This document shows, one piece after another, positions 37,264 through 50,778 of a DNA stretch of 64,000 bases. The DNA is from Hymenolepis diminuta (taxonomy: Eukaryota; Platyhelminthes; Cestoda; Cyclophyllidea; Hymenolepididae). Location: assembly GCA_900708905.1 (NCBI GenBank), contig CAADRB010000018.1:1187668-1251667 (forward strand). Reading direction: 5' to 3'. Position 1 is the stretch's first letter; the number at the start of each line of letters is the position of its first letter. A program made the translations under genes and the position numbers. The notes below the pieces were generated by a model. It was not told the DNA's origin, made no database searches, and saw nothing but the letters and a program-made list of their open reading frames with translations.

Positions 37264-37812
37264 NNNNNNNNNNNNNNNNNNNNNNNNNNNNNNNNNNNNN
37301 NNNNNNNNNNNNNNNNNNNNNNNNNNNNNNNNNNNNNNNNNNNNNNNNNNNNNNNNNNNNNNNNNNNNNNNNNNNNNNNNNNNNNNNNNNNNNNNNNNNN
37401 NNNNNNNNNNNNNNNNNNNNNNNNNNNNNNNNNNNNNNNNNNNNNNNNNNNNNNNNNNNNNNNNNNNNNNNNNNNNNNNNNNNNNNNNNNNNNNNNNNNN
37501 NNNNNNNNNNNNNNNNNNNNNNNNNNNNNNNNNNNNNNNNNNNNNNNNNNNNNNNNNNNNNNNNNNNNNNNNNNNNNNNNNNNNNNNNNNNNNNNNNNNN
37601 NNNNNNNNNNNNNNNNNNNNNNNNNNNNNNNNNNNNNNNNNNNNNNNNNNNNNNNNNNNNNNNNNNNNNNNNNNNNNNNNNNNNNNNNNNNNNNNNNNNN
37701 NNNNNNNNNNNNNNNNNNNNNNNNNNNNNNNNNNNNNNNNNNNNNNNNNNNNNNNNNNNNNNNNNNNNNNNNNNNNNNNNNNNNNNNNNNNNNNNNNNNN
37801 NNNNNNNNNNNN
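37264..37812. other. Assembly gap (549 N)
   Basis: A run of N. Open frames across it are artefacts. Confidence 1.
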
Positions 37813-38799
37813 CCATCTTCTTTATATGCGTAATCAAGTAACTTCATAATTAAGTGGAGTTAAGATTTATGAAAATTAATGAAACTTAATAATATTACTT
37901 CGTTTTCTTATTTTTAAGCTATAGATAAACGTGGACACTTAAGAATTATGCTAGTATGCCCTGAATGACTTATTCCCTTAAACTGCAAAAATTTCTATAG
38001 AATAACTGATTAACCAGGATGATATATCGTTTCAGTATGACATTTTCCAAAGGGAGAAGAAGATCAAAATCGGGGAGGAGATCGAGTCGCGCTTCGATAT
38101 TTGCTCTTATGACATTCATGATTTGAGTTGATACAAATGAAATTTATTTGAAAGTTAGCATTGAAAATGATTGGAACAGAATGCCACTGAACGTAATAGC
38201 TTGAATCCGTGTTTAGCTGGCGAGTTCTAATCTGCTTAATAACGAAAGCTAACGTCCGTCACAAACTGCGCAAATGTAAAAAATTGAGTATTGGTATCAC
38301 ATCAAATTTTCATCTTAACACAAGGGAAACAAAAGGAAATGACTATTTTTAATCCTAAAATAAGAAATGCTCTGAGCATTTGGTTAATCCGCTCAACAGA
38401 TATGTCGAAAGTAAATCGGAATCACAACGTGGCGTATCATGGTACATTAATGCTGCAAAAATCACTATATCTTAAAATCTTGATTGATAAAATAAGTTGA
38501 ACACTTATAGTCCATTTTATGAAATTAGACAATAAGAGTTCGGTACCCACTAGTGTATTGAATGGCCGATTCATGTATTATTACTAATAAGTCAGCCGTA
38601 TGTAAATATTTCTTCCAAAGATGCCTCAAAGTGACTGTTCTGTTTAGCTATATTAGCTGGGTGCTTTTATCTTCATGAAATGTTCAAAAAATGAAAAAAT
38701 ACTGTTATGCTATACATCCTTCTTCAAATAAGATGTTCGAGTAATTCTGAACTCAGGCGTAATTTATATGATTTGGCAAGCTCAACATATTTAAGTATG

Positions 38800-39130
38800 C
38801 TATTTAAAATTCAGCTAATAAAACAATAATTTCAGCACAAAGTGTTTTTTCTGTGACATTCGCACACTCTTCTAGCAACCTTGTTTGCGTACATTTCAGC
38901 TATCAGTAGCTCGGGATATATTACCACTAAATCATCATTTGCGTACTTTTAATTGGTGTGACAAAGCTGAACTATTAATGTGGTGCATATTAAATGCAAT
39001 TTAGAATAGCCAATTATTAAGTGAACGTAAAAGTTTGCACTTTTCTCTAATTTTAAGAAATTTGCAACCTATTCTTCCACCAGTTGTTGGTATTCATTAA
39101 ATAATTGAAATGAAGATTTAATATGGAATT
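38800..39130 (+). repeat. Interspersed repeat R2, copy 1
   Basis: Aligns by eye with 43190-43515 in the same orientation. Shared blocks, in order, are AAATTCAGCT, GCACxxTCTTCTAG, TACTTTTA-TGTGACAAA, a TTGCACTTTT-like block and GAAATGAAGA. No coding frame is evident; the class is unknown. Confidence 0.55.
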
Positions 39131-40137
39131 TTATTTATAGAAATTTCCTAGGGCCACACTAACGACACTTGAGGTGTGTATTCTGAAGTTACTTTTATTA
39201 GAAACTAGCATTCTGCATTTCTCTTTCTTGAATAGAGCAAACCACCACGCTTATCACTCGCATCACTAGAAATGTAACGATGAGCACTGATCTCGGAACT
39301 TTTGATTTGGCCTATGTATACGTTAATTGCCCTGTGCATACCAACGCACAGATCATTTTTTGTCCTTTTCTATGAAAAAATCCAGGCTCTCTTCTCTATG
39401 CAAAAAATTATAAGTATGGTAAATGACCAATGATTATCATTTAATATATCAAACATGGATAGAAATTCGACACGTTAAGAAGATTTTTAACAATCAAAAT
39501 CTTAAAATCTGAGAAATTAGTTCTCATCTATAATCATTTCTGAAGAATTTACATTCACTAGCCCACACAGCGGTTCAGTAAGTTTGTTAAATGGGCGATT
39601 AATAGGCGGACATCATTTATTTGTCTCCGTTGCAGGGTTTAATTTTAGATACCCTTGATTAAAAGTACGCTGGCTCTATCAGTTAGCCAGCATTTATGAG
39701 TCTCTGAATGAATTCTAAACAAACCAGATATTCAAAGAAATAAAAGAACCATTTTTACTATAGACAGTTGAATGTAACACCATTATGACATAATATTTGG
39801 CGTCAATATTGTTATTGTGACTAAAACTGGCAAAGTAAAAGAAATAAAAATACATCAAATTATTTGCATCTGTTAGGTCTTGTCTCTGTAAATCTGATAA
39901 GCTCTTTGCATATGAACTGCAAATAGAGTAGTCTAATCAAGTCTCTGCTAGTCTTTTTCCATTGCATTTGGGAAAATACAGAGCATTGACTTAACCTTGA
40001 CCATCAATGAACCAACTTTCTGGTGAGAAGTAAGCATGAGAAATTTTTTCTGTCTTAAATTTCATTTAGTAGTTCAAATTGTTAGAAATTGTAATGGAAT
40101 AAAGGTTTTACAATTCGAAATACCTTTTTAGACGGTC

Positions 40138-40165
40138 TATATATATATATATATATATATATATT
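40138..40165. repeat. TA dinucleotide microsatellite
   Basis: A pure TA run of about 27 bp, directly visible. Confidence 0.97.
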
Positions 40166-42065
40166 TCCTAAAACATTTTATTGATCATGGAACAGACCAT
40201 AAAAAGCAATATAGGCAAACAGAATGCAATAAACTTCGATTTTAGCCTCTTCCATTTCTTAGTGTCGTTCTTTCCGAGTAGGTTTATTCTCTCCCATAGA
40301 AGTGTACATACATCCACGTACCCACCAAATTCCTATAAAGATCAATCGATTGAATTTTGATATTATTTTTGGGTCACTAAAATATGCTCACAAAGCTCTA
40401 CTGCAGTCAATCCCTCATATATTCATTCGATAACGTGATGTTATTTAGAAAATACTGACGAAGTAAATTGGTTCAGCATAAAGCCCAAAGCTATTCGTTG
40501 TATATTCACGTTCCTACATTCGTTACTAATCGCTTGTAGTTACATTACAATTGCATGGATCCTGCCAATTTTCTTCTTAAAATCTGCCGATTGTGATATC
40601 GATTATAAGAAAGCATCATTCTTATTGATAGCTAAAAATGAATTATCTTATGGTAGGAAAACTAAGTTAGCGAGTTATCGTTAATAATTCATTGAATTTG
40701 TACATTTGTCAAAATATGCCAAAGTGCAAGATCGTTGCCTGCCATTAATGTAATTACTTGTTATTGTTGGGTTCCGACTTTTGAAGGCTATCGTGGGAGG
40801 CTAATCAGGTTACGATAATTATGAATTATTAAGAGTAATCGGCTGATGAAGTTTATGTAACGTGAACAGGACACCTCAATTACTAATTTGTGCAGTGACA
40901 AGATCTTGAGGCGTAAATTTTCACTGACTTCACGTAATGGCAAAGCACTTTTACCCGATTAATCACGCATAAATATTTTGATTAGAGTTATAACGTAAAT
41001 AACCTGTACAAGCAATAATTCTAACCTTTATAAACTCGAATTCGATTTTGTTCCATCTATTCGATTTCTCAAATGTACACCGTCCTGAGTTTAGATGAAA
41101 CGCAAAAATCGAATAAACCACAATGAACACTAATCCAGCTGAAACAGGATACTTTTAAATACCGGGTCTTTTTGGCATCTTCGCTATCTGGATAGAAAAA
41201 TTTCACCAGTGGTCAAAATGTCGGCTTCCACTTTTGGACGGAGCAGAACAATTCACAATGTATAGTCTTTTTTTCTTATTAATGGATGGCCAAGAGATCA
41301 TTATTAATCACAGTCATTCATTAGAAGCTTTAAATTTAAGAAATCCAATTGAAAAACAAAATGCAGGACTCCACATTATCCTACTGAACAAAAAATAACT
41401 TAAACGGTAAACATCAGCACACCCTAAAATACTGCATGATTCAAAATAAAAGACTGAAAATAGGTACAATTGATAAACACACAGAACGACATTAAATGAC
41501 ACAGTTAATTAAGTACAATGCATAGGATTGAATATAATGAGAATGGGAGAAGTGAACTTAAGAGGACCACTTACGAAGGTTGACTTAAAAACCCCGGACG
41601 TATTCTGATTTAGGGAAGGCTGCTGTTTTCCGTTGGCCTTTAGGAAGATCAATTGTTTTTTAAAGGGATATCTCTAAACCTAACCTGGTTGAGTTCCTAA
41701 ATTAGTACCAGGCGGCCTATGAGTCCCACTTGCACTACTGCAACGTCCATTTTAAGATTACCTCGAGTTTTATTTTAATTAATCGAAGCTAAGGGCCGAT
41801 GTAATGCCACCTATAGGTTAACATGTGTGATGTTTCCGACCTATAAGTCCTCCCCAATCCGAATGAATAATGTGATTTGCCTTAGTAAGGTTGCCAAGTC
41901 CCGGTTTCAAATTATCTTATCTCCATCATGCAGTGTCAGTTCCTTTTGCCATTATTTCCTTAATTTCGATTTGCCTTACAGTAATGCCTGCTCCTCTGTG
42001 CTTCGCTCTTTTCGTAAACACCTTTAATTTTAAATATAGCAAGCATTTCGGTATTACTTTGTCAT

Positions 42066-42125
42066 AGCCCGACATAAGCCAAATAATTTCCCAATTTGTA
42101 ATCGTAGGAATCAACTAAAATCACC
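42066..42125 (+). repeat. Short dispersed repeat, paired with 10926-10990
   Basis: Shares the block ATTTCCCAATTTGTA and its flanks with 10926-10990. Just downstream (about 42255-42290) the sequence CGTTCCACGG with AAATTCAAATGTCATAATT resembles part of R1 copy 2, so both may be pieces of one larger repeat. Confidence 0.35.
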
Positions 42126-43189
42126 CAACAGTTAAGCCTAATAATAAACAATATCAAGGGATTGAAAGATATTGGGATAAAGTTAAAATATCATAAGAGT
42201 ATTACCCCAAGTAATTTGTGGATTCGGGTTGTACGACATTTCCGTCTACTCTCCGAAATTCAAATGTCATAATTCGTTCCACGGACAACTTAGTAAATCC
42301 TTATTCACAATGTCGCATACTTGTTGACCTGTTGATTAATGAGGATGGTCAAACTTTTACTTCGATACTCATTTTGCTTTTAAGGGCAGAATGATCTTTT
42401 ATGATGTTAAGCCGCTTACATGATCGAGATATAGGAAATTCATAATTCATAATTCATAAAGGCTGAGATGTAATAAAATTAATTTCCGCTGTTGGTCACC
42501 TTTGATCGTCAATCTTATTTACCACTGGTTAAATATATACGCGCGGTTAAAGTTCGCCATATTGTGATCTGTTTCTCTACACCAAAATATAAAATGATTT
42601 TCCGTTAATGATTAATGCTATTCCAATATAAATAAAACCCAAATCCAATCTTTACCTTCATTTGATCATATTCACCTTTTTTAAACACTGATACCTTATC
42701 TGTTAGTTTTAAACCTAACGGAATGTAATGATCTGGTCTGAGTTAATCCAGGAGCGTTCTCTGTTGGATATCTGAGTAATTGAATTCGCGTCTACTGTTA
42801 TTTGTATTGGTCCTTCTGTTATTAACACCTTTTAATGAGTTTAGATACCTGCCAAAATCTCTATCTTGAACCCAATTCAACAAATACTGAATCAGTAACG
42901 AAACCTAATTTATGCATTTCTAAATCTCAACAACCTCCGCAAAGATTTTTCATTTATGATCACTCTAAAGCTCCAGCTCTTCTTTTTCAGGGGAAAATTA
43001 TTATGGAAAAGAAATTAAACCCATTTAAATACTGGCCATATATTATGCTGATAAAATAATTAACTTTTTAAATATATTTTAAATAATATAACTCGATATC
43101 ACAGTCACGTTATTTGTGCAAATATGGTTCGCACAAGTAGAGACTATGTGGATTTGGTATGATTTTGCACAACTAATGTATCGAAGTGA

Positions 43190-43515
43190 CCCATTTTAAA
43201 TTCAGCTGATAAATAGAATCAATTCAGAATACCGTTTTTTTAAGTTAAATATGTGCATTATGCACGTTCTTCTAGTGAACTTATTTACCAGTGTTAACTC
43301 CGAAAATGTTACTTGTAAACTGCCATCTACGTACTTTTAGTCAGTGTGACAAAATGGAACGGTTAAGGTTGCGTACATGAATCAGTTATAGGCAATTTAT
43401 AATAGCACCGCAATGTTGTGCACTTTTTCGATGATTAATAATCTTGGTTCCAATTAAGATTTCTAAATCGTTTTCAACTTAACAAATGACTGAAATGAAG
43501 AACTAATTTAAAATT
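43190..43515 (+). repeat. Interspersed repeat R2, copy 2
   Basis: Partner of 38800-39130. The two are clearly related but have many substitutions and small indels, indicating old copies. Confidence 0.55.
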
Positions 43516-44527
43516 ACGAACGAATTCACAAATTTGGCAATTAAAATAATTTATTTAATACGGAATTAATCATATACTGTCATTTATCCCAAGCTTATCA
43601 CTATACGGTAAAGTCGATTTCATGCTATGTCTCACAAGCCAAATATGACGTTCATTCATCTCATTATCTATTCATTCCCTTCCATATATAAAAACTGCAT
43701 GATATGTATGAATGTCCGTCTGTGTGTATTCCACCTTATGCATACTTTTTGACAGTACCGCGGGGGAAGCTTTAGCGGGAAAATTCAAAATGCTACATTT
43801 GGTGTCACAATCAATTGTATCTCTGTTATAATTCAACGAACAACAACAAGCCCACTAAGAGAAGTGTTAAGAACGCTTAACTAAGGTAAATGTATTATAT
43901 GGCCGTTCTAGTGAAAAACTCGCCCCTTGTTGACCAGAATTAGTTAATGCTTTTGGCCACGCTTATCAATAGATCCGCATAAATCTCATGACTTCTGGTA
44001 TATGCTGGCAGTTGCGTCAATTATATTGCTGTTTTTATTCCTCATGGCAGAGCGAAAGGTGAACAAGTTTTAATCATGGGAAAGCATTTGAATAATGAGA
44101 ATTATGTCCCAATAAGGCCCCAACAGAAAGGAGTCTTTAATTGGCAGACATTGATATCGGGTCATCACGAGCCTTACATTATTTAAACTAGGGGGCATTG
44201 CGCTATCCTTCTTGTCAAAGTTCACTTTTGTTATCTCAATGTTCAGTCTCCATCCTTTGTCTCCCAGATACATGGGTGAACTTATATCCACAATATTCAG
44301 AGCTTATTGACCGGTTGATATTGTTCCGTTGTTGATTGTGTCGCCTTGATTTATTTGTATTTTTAAAACCCAAATCAGGTAGATGAGACTAGCAACTGTA
44401 ATTTTAATGCTGCGCAGTTCATCACAGTTCACTCAAAGACTAATTATATTATAATTATGCCAGTAACTGATTAATTCATAAAATGCTGCATTTATTTTAT
44501 TTGAGATATTTAAAATCCGTTTTATAA

Positions 44528-44538
44528 CCCCCCCCCCC
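44528..44538. repeat. Poly-C tract
   Basis: Eleven C in a row followed by a CT-rich segment. Exact length may be uncertain in the assembly. Confidence 0.9.
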
Positions 44539-47034
44539 TCTTCCTCCAAAGTAAATTCGAGAGCACAAATCGTGTTTTAAAAGAACTCTTCAACTAATAA
44601 GAGCATTCGAACGATTTTTACATGTGTCTCTAGAATTTAATCATTAGCCAGTGCTTAAAGTTCATTGTGCTTTTACTAAGAGTAAATAACTTCGCAAAAT
44701 GACTTCCGATTATTAACGTGTTCAATAACTTTTAAGAGTTTACCTTTGTTAGCTTTTGTCTTTGTTACAATTCCCCCTTATTTCAAATTCAAAATTCTGA
44801 AAGTTTTATAAAACTAGTTCCAGTCTATTTTCATTTTTGTCTCAGTTGCATAGCAGTTGAATGAGCTTACCGAAATTGTGATTTATGAATTGATGTATTA
44901 TATCTATCTCCTTGACAAATATCCTCAATTTAAAATGCACCTGGCTGACGGGAAATTGGTTAATAAGGTATCTACGCACTGACAAAGGATATTCTAGTTA
45001 GTCCGCAGTCCCTTTTATTAATCGAAATAAATTGGCTATATTATATGTAAGCAACACAATAATAGGAAATTTCAGGTAGGGAGACGTTTGGCTTTCACTA
45101 ACACATCATTTTGAAGAAGATGATGAAATGTACGAAAAACCAAGAATTTTTACCCTCATAAAAAATGTTTAGATTTGAGGCATTTAAAATACGATAGGGT
45201 AGATCGTGGTTTTGTTTTAAAAATTGCTCTGGATATCGAAGTCGCTAAATTAAAAAATGTATTCATTTGCATTTTTCGACATAGCAGCTCTGGTTCGTTT
45301 AATAGTGCAAGCAACTGTAAATTTTCATCACAACACTTGCCTGGTATGAATTAAAACTAATCCAAAATGAACATCTTGTTGCTAATGTACTGAAGCAGAA
45401 ATACAACCCAGTCTCACATTAAATAATTCTCGAAAATAAATTCACTAAGAAGAGTATTATTAACATGATTTGGAAATTACTTCCACTTAATATCTAAGAA
45501 TTCAAGACACTGTTATTCGTGTTCGGCTGGTGAAGACTGTCGTGAACTGATCGCCACTGTCTGACTGCACGATAACCCCTTCCAGATCTAGCGAACTGAA
45601 TCTGATTAGCTTCTCTATAACTGCAAAGTATGTGGCACTTGTCAGTCCACCACTTTTAACTTGGACAATATTCTTAGTTTAATATACAAAAATATGATTT
45701 TAGATATCCTTTCTGAATAAATGGGAAAGTTTCCCAGGTGTCACTTAATGGAATTGCGATTATCACATTTCATTATTATAGTCTTTTCTAATTCTCACTC
45801 ACTATATAAATGACCAAAAATCAACGTCTAATAATTGGCCTTAGCAATCTTTAAACTATAAAACATACTAGGGTGTTGAGAACTGTCAGTCGAAACACCC
45901 ACACTCACAATCTTGAAGTTGCTAATATATCAGGAGCGTATAAAGAGGGCAATAAAAGCCAAAAAATTTGTATGGAAAAATTATATTAGTGTACGATTAA
46001 TTTACTCCTTCCTACCCCAACCAAAGTTTACATTCCTAAATAATGGCTCAGTTATCTTCGTGCAGTTATAATTTCGTTACTAGGAAGCTCACTTGATAGA
46101 AATTGCTTCTACTCAATTTTTGAGATTAACCCTAAAATCACTTGAGAAATATGACTTTAGAAGTTATCAGTATTAGCTATCAAATAGAGACCACGACTAA
46201 TGTTTAAGCAACGTGCGGAATTCTGGATTGAAGGATAATTAGTGATAAAATTATCAAATCAACCTCCAAAGCTTGTCGTCTTCAGGTCCTTTATAGGGAA
46301 GTTGCATTCCAAAGTCCTGATGAGAATCACATACTTCTTAAAAGTCTTGTTCCCTATCCTCATTAAAGGGGCTATCAAATTCATTAACAAACTTAGTGGT
46401 AAGTATTACGATATGCATTCATATGCGTACGTTCTATTTATCTGAATGGTGCGTTACTTTGTAATTCAATACATTCACTTGTTTAATACAACTTTTGTCT
46501 TTTATTCAGTTCTGTTACTGTGGGTCTGACTTGAATATTACTATTAACTAGCTAGGATAATTCTGACAACCTGAATCGATATTGAAGATTACTTCTAAAA
46601 GCTAGATCGGCATTAAGGGATTAGACAGGTCAATCACATTGATAGAACGGTTCAGAAGTGATTGAGAAATCGCTTTACTTTAACTTGACAGCATTAAGTT
46701 ATTTGCATTTTTTCTGTAACAAACGCTGTCATTCTTCTCTAATCAGTTGAGCCCCGACATTATGAATGGCTGCTAGAGTAGAACTAATCCCATGAAATAC
46801 GTTGGAATCTGCACAGTCTTATCATTATCGTTTGTGTCTGACATTAATATCGAGGCTGACTATTACTTATTGTCTCCATAGATGGAGAGAACGGCGGTAT
46901 CCTAACCTGCTGCCTAAAAAACTAAATATCTCCCGAAACTTATCACGTCAGAATTTAACAATACTTAACGTGAGTATAGGGGAGGATTCCACTCCGGAGA
47001 GAAACTTACATTCTAGAAATCCTCTTTTAAAATA

Positions 47035-47125
47035 GTGCTGCTGATCATCCACATCAATAAAAGGTCACCGGATTGCGTCGACCTCGTGGTATAGGAGATG
47101 TACACGTTGACCACTGATTAACGAA
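47035..47125 (-). repeat. SINE-like repeat, copy 4 (5' part)
   Basis: Read on the minus strand it gives CAGTGGTCAACGTGTACATC and then ACCACGAGGTCGACGCAATC, an A-box/B-box-like arrangement that aligns with the start of copy 1 near 8.1 kb. Only the 5' part is present. Confidence 0.4.
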
Positions 47126-47956
47126 ATTTTGTTGTAATCTCACTTCCAAGTGTGTTTTTACATATTTTCGAACTAATATCCCCCTTCGATTTGCATTTTC
47201 AAATAATTACACCTGTGTTTCATGGCGGTATATTTCAAAATTAAAATTGAATGAATTCAATGGATGCCCTCTTCCTGGTGATACGAGGTGTATCATGAAA
47301 GCAATCACTCCAACTATTGACTACTAACAAATTTGATTCATATTATCTTTAAGTCTTACTCTCTTAAATCTTCAAAAGCAAATTAAGTTTAAAATTTAAT
47401 AGTTCTATGCACACTAGCTTGCGGGAGTAGCCACTGGAGCTTACAGTTAACAATAATCAAAAATTCAAAAATTAGAACACAAGAGTTGTGTAGACTAAAG
47501 TTTCATTGGCCTAATCACGAAAAAGATTCAAGAGAATAAGAGATAATAAAAAAAGGATGTAGGAGCCGGTAACTAACAAATTTTTCTTTGGCCATCCGAT
47601 GTTTGTATTTAAGAGGTTTCTATATGGGGTGAAGGAAAAAGGCTAAAGTAGAATAAACAGATGGAAATGGTTTCGGATATAGCTGAGGGGAATTGAGATC
47701 ACCGCAGGGTTAAGCAACGCTCATTCGAAGTCCGCTTAATGTCCCGCTAATTAAAATAAACAAATTGAGGACACCCCATGGTTCTGTACTGGAACATGAG
47801 GTCGCCCCAGAATTAAGCGTCACTGTGAGGACAAAATAAGCCAGGTTGCAGGAATTAGTAATAATTTAGATATAAATTTTGGAAACGCGAGGTGATTCAT
47901 ACTCTAAGTTCAACATTTTCTACTTCACACTGTGCGAGATTAAAATTCGCGTACTT

Positions 47957-48005
47957 NNNNNNNNNNNNNNNNNNNNNNNNNNNNNNNNNNNNNNNNNNNN
48001 NNNNN
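47957..48005. other. Assembly gap (49 N)
   Basis: A run of N. Confidence 1.
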
Positions 48006-48067
48006 TCAGATTTTGAGAATTTCGAAAAGAAATTATTACCTGTGATTATTATCATTACTATCCTCAA

Positions 48068-48495
48068 TAATACAAAAAATTACAGCTTTAAATTGTGGAA
48101 AGCATTTGATATGGAATAAGAGAAACTCTAACAAATGATAAAGGGGGATCAAAAAGACGCAAAGAGCGACATCAAGATATCAGAGTCTTAGCTCGTTTGA
48201 TTTTCGGACTTGAGTTGTATAATATTTATTAAATGAGCAGTTCACGTTCCGAAATCCAAATTTCAGGATTCGTTCCGTGAATTGCAGCTAACGCCAAACA
48301 ACGATTATCGGTGCTTATTAACTGGTATTATTTAATCAGCAAGAGTTAGACTTGTCGTTTCTCTTCATTTTTTTCCCAATGGTTGAGAAGACAAATGACC
48401 TTATAAAATATTCCCCAGCTTAGTTTTAACATGACAGGGATGAAATAAAATTTTAAAGTTAGCAGAGCCTCACAGACTGCACTCACTCAAGCTTT
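48068..48495 (+). repeat. Interspersed repeat R1, copy 2
   Basis: Homologous over about 420 bp to 3788-4215. It keeps TTTGATTTTCGGACT, GTGCTTATTAACTG and TGAGAAGACAA in the same order and orientation. Confidence 0.6.
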
Positions 48496-50003
48496 ACTAC
48501 TTATATTAATTACCTGTTATTATTCATTATTACCTGTTAATGCTTCTTTTCACATATATCAAGAAACCAGTTATTAACTATCTTCAATTCCATAGCGAGT
48601 AAATCAGTCTAAATTTCAAATCATTATCTACCAATGGCGAAATAAACTAACAATTCTAGGAGGCGCTACTGGCAAAATGTGAATTTTTCGACCATAGAAA
48701 AGCCAATATTGAGTGTGGGAAAAAATGGGGAGACGAAAGAGACAATAAGCACTGACGAATTCGCTAGTTTATTTCATGGCATGAGACACCCTCGTTGAAG
48801 GTTTCTAATATAACATGTAGTGAAACGTGCACAAAAGGTTAATGGGGAGTTTGATGGCGCAGGAACAATGTCAGAGATCGAATTTGAGTAGCGAATCACA
48901 GTGATCAACGTTGATCAATAGATATATCCTAGTCACCGAGACACCTGTTACAAGTAGCCCACAACCTGTTTCCACTTTAAATGAACGTGTCCTGATAATA
49001 ATGTTGATCTCGCCATCACAGCATACACGATTTTAATTAAGTAAACCCAGTATTAATCCCTATCAATGAATAGCCGATCTCATCATCACAGGTCCTTTTA
49101 ACTCGGGTTTAGGAAGTATCAGAATAGCAACTTAAACTCACTTCACAGCAACAACTTTCTCCTTCTTGCTGTCCTGGATGTTACTGAGTGGTATCAAATC
49201 GTTGTGGAGGATTACAGAACGCAGATTTAGCCGTCAGATTCATAAATATATCTCCCCTCTTCCTAGGATGTGAATTAGAACTCATTTTCCTTTAATCGAT
49301 TTGAAAATGTACACAAATACTCAGCGACCGCCTAATTAAATCTACGGCCATTGATGCATCTGCCGACTAACACCATATTCCAGTCATAAATTAAGATATT
49401 TCAACCATACATACAAAATCCTATTCCTGTCAATCCCTCGCGTTTTGAAGTGAAATCTTGCTGTTGCGCGTTAAGCACTGACTCGGATATTTACCATCTA
49501 TCCGACCCCACGCGGACACACCCGCTATTGGATATCAGCCACCACCGATTTCATCGGTCGTCCCAATCCTCTTAAGGCCCCACATCACTAAAATCGATTT
49601 ATCAGTAAGCGATAACGAGTAACGCCTGAGGCGCCATAAGGACATACTCAACCCGAACACTGACCTGACGGAGGTCACTTATTATGAACACTAACTACAA
49701 TGGAAAATCCGACACATCCAAAACGCACTCGCTAAAACTTAAAACAAAGATTTTGCTTCAACTTGACTACAATAATCTTGTCAATTACAAGGCGTAACCC
49801 GATCAACCACGAACACAGATCACGCTTCATTAGGAAATAAAAGCGTGATGTGATAACCTTAACAAAACTCAGATCCAACGCACGTGACAATAAAACCCAA
49901 GAAGAATCAAGAAGCAAAAATAGGCAATTTGGGACCACACATAGATCTGATGAACATGCAGAAAAGCATTGAATGGCAGTTACAATGACATGATGAAGAC
50001 GAT

Positions 50004-50725
50004 TTAATAGAAGACAGGATGAGGGAGGGCATCGGAGAGAGGCACACGAAGGGCGGTTTTAAGAGCATCAAAAGAGTTTCTAAATTGTTCATAATCATAA
50101 CGCGCGGCTTCATACGCTTCCACTGACTGCCGTAGTTCATTAAGGAGAGTTTCGTTGTGCGCCTTTACCTTCTGACGATAACGATAGGCAGCATCACGAT
50201 TAAGCTTACGCTTTTTGGACTGGCGATCGTTATCAGTAACCTGATGCAGACGACACTCAGATGAAAGGGAGGATAGTTTGTGTGATGTCGCTGAGGGGCA
50301 AGACTGTGAGGATACTTTGCACGCAGTTTCAGTGGGGAGGTAAGGATTTGGAATTTCAAGCGGTGAAGAGAGCAAACTTTCGATGACGCTTTGTTCATCG
50401 ACAGTAAAGTTGTTTTCGGGAAATTGGAAACAATCAAAAACTTCGACTAAATCCTGGGGGAACTGGCCGTTTGATTCACAAAAAACGGGTGGAGAAAGAT
50501 TTGGGAAGCCATCAACTTGGGATCCGTCTAAAAAGATCATATTATGTGGTAGAAAATGCCCATACCCAAATATAATTCAGATTCGAGATCGGCTTCGTTT
50601 GGGGACGGGATCGATACATTAGCTGAAATCGTGGATGGAGAGGCCTCTGGAAACTCCGGAGGGAAGCAGTTTTCTGAACCGCTCGGATACAGTGGATGTA
50701 AGCATGGCAAGACTTCTTGAGACAT
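50004..50725 (-). CDS. ATF4-like: ATF4/ATF5-like bZIP transcription factor
   Basis: Two exons, 50725-50566 and 50527-50004, are separated by a 38-bp intron with GT...AG ends and join in phase 1 to give 227 aa. The N-terminal two thirds are Pro/Ser- and acid-rich, as expected of an activation region. The basic region KKRKLNRDAAYRYRQK has the bZIP N-x7-R pattern (N163, R171). Its RYRQK is the ATF4/ATF5 signature. The zipper is weak: the register positions after R171 read Leu, Ser, Ala, Phe, Leu, so dimer choice may differ from vertebrate ATF4. The protein would act in the nucleus; in other animals ATF4 drives amino-acid and stress-response genes under eIF2alpha phosphorylation. The ATG at 50725 has C at -3, while an upstream overlapping ORF has the better context. 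CREB/ATF relatives other than ATF4 remain possible. Confidence 0.8.
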
Positions 50726-50771
50726 TGGAGGGAAGGGGAGTAAAAGTATAGACCAACATTTTGAGAGACAT
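50619..50771 (-). promoter_or_regulatory. Overlapping upstream ORF (uORF2) of the bZIP gene
   Basis: A 50-codon ORF opens at an ATG at 50771 with A at -3, right after a leader intron. It ends at 50619, which is 107 nt inside the bZIP coding sequence in another frame. This is the layout of the inhibitory uORF2 of animal ATF4 mRNAs. Ribosomes that start here cannot make the bZIP protein. The role is inferred from geometry. Confidence 0.55.
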
Positions 50772-50778
50772 TTTGTGC

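Larger units (their letters stand above)
36140..50003. other. Long gene-poor, repeat-rich region
   Basis: No gene is well supported here. The region holds two assembly gaps, dispersed repeat copies (38.8, 42.1, 43.2 and 48.1 kb), a TA microsatellite, a poly-C tract and a SINE-like copy, all listed separately. Short open frames at 42835-43059 and 46802-47035 look mildly coding-like but have no recognised homologue. Confidence 0.45.

Noticed and set aside
37235..37849. Open reading frames of about 200 codons
   Set aside because: They span the 549-N gap and contain almost no real sequence.
49440..49940. Possible retroelement fragment (CpG-richer stretch downstream of the bZIP gene)
   Set aside because: Composition differs from the surroundings, but no reverse transcriptase, endonuclease or RNase H motif could be read.
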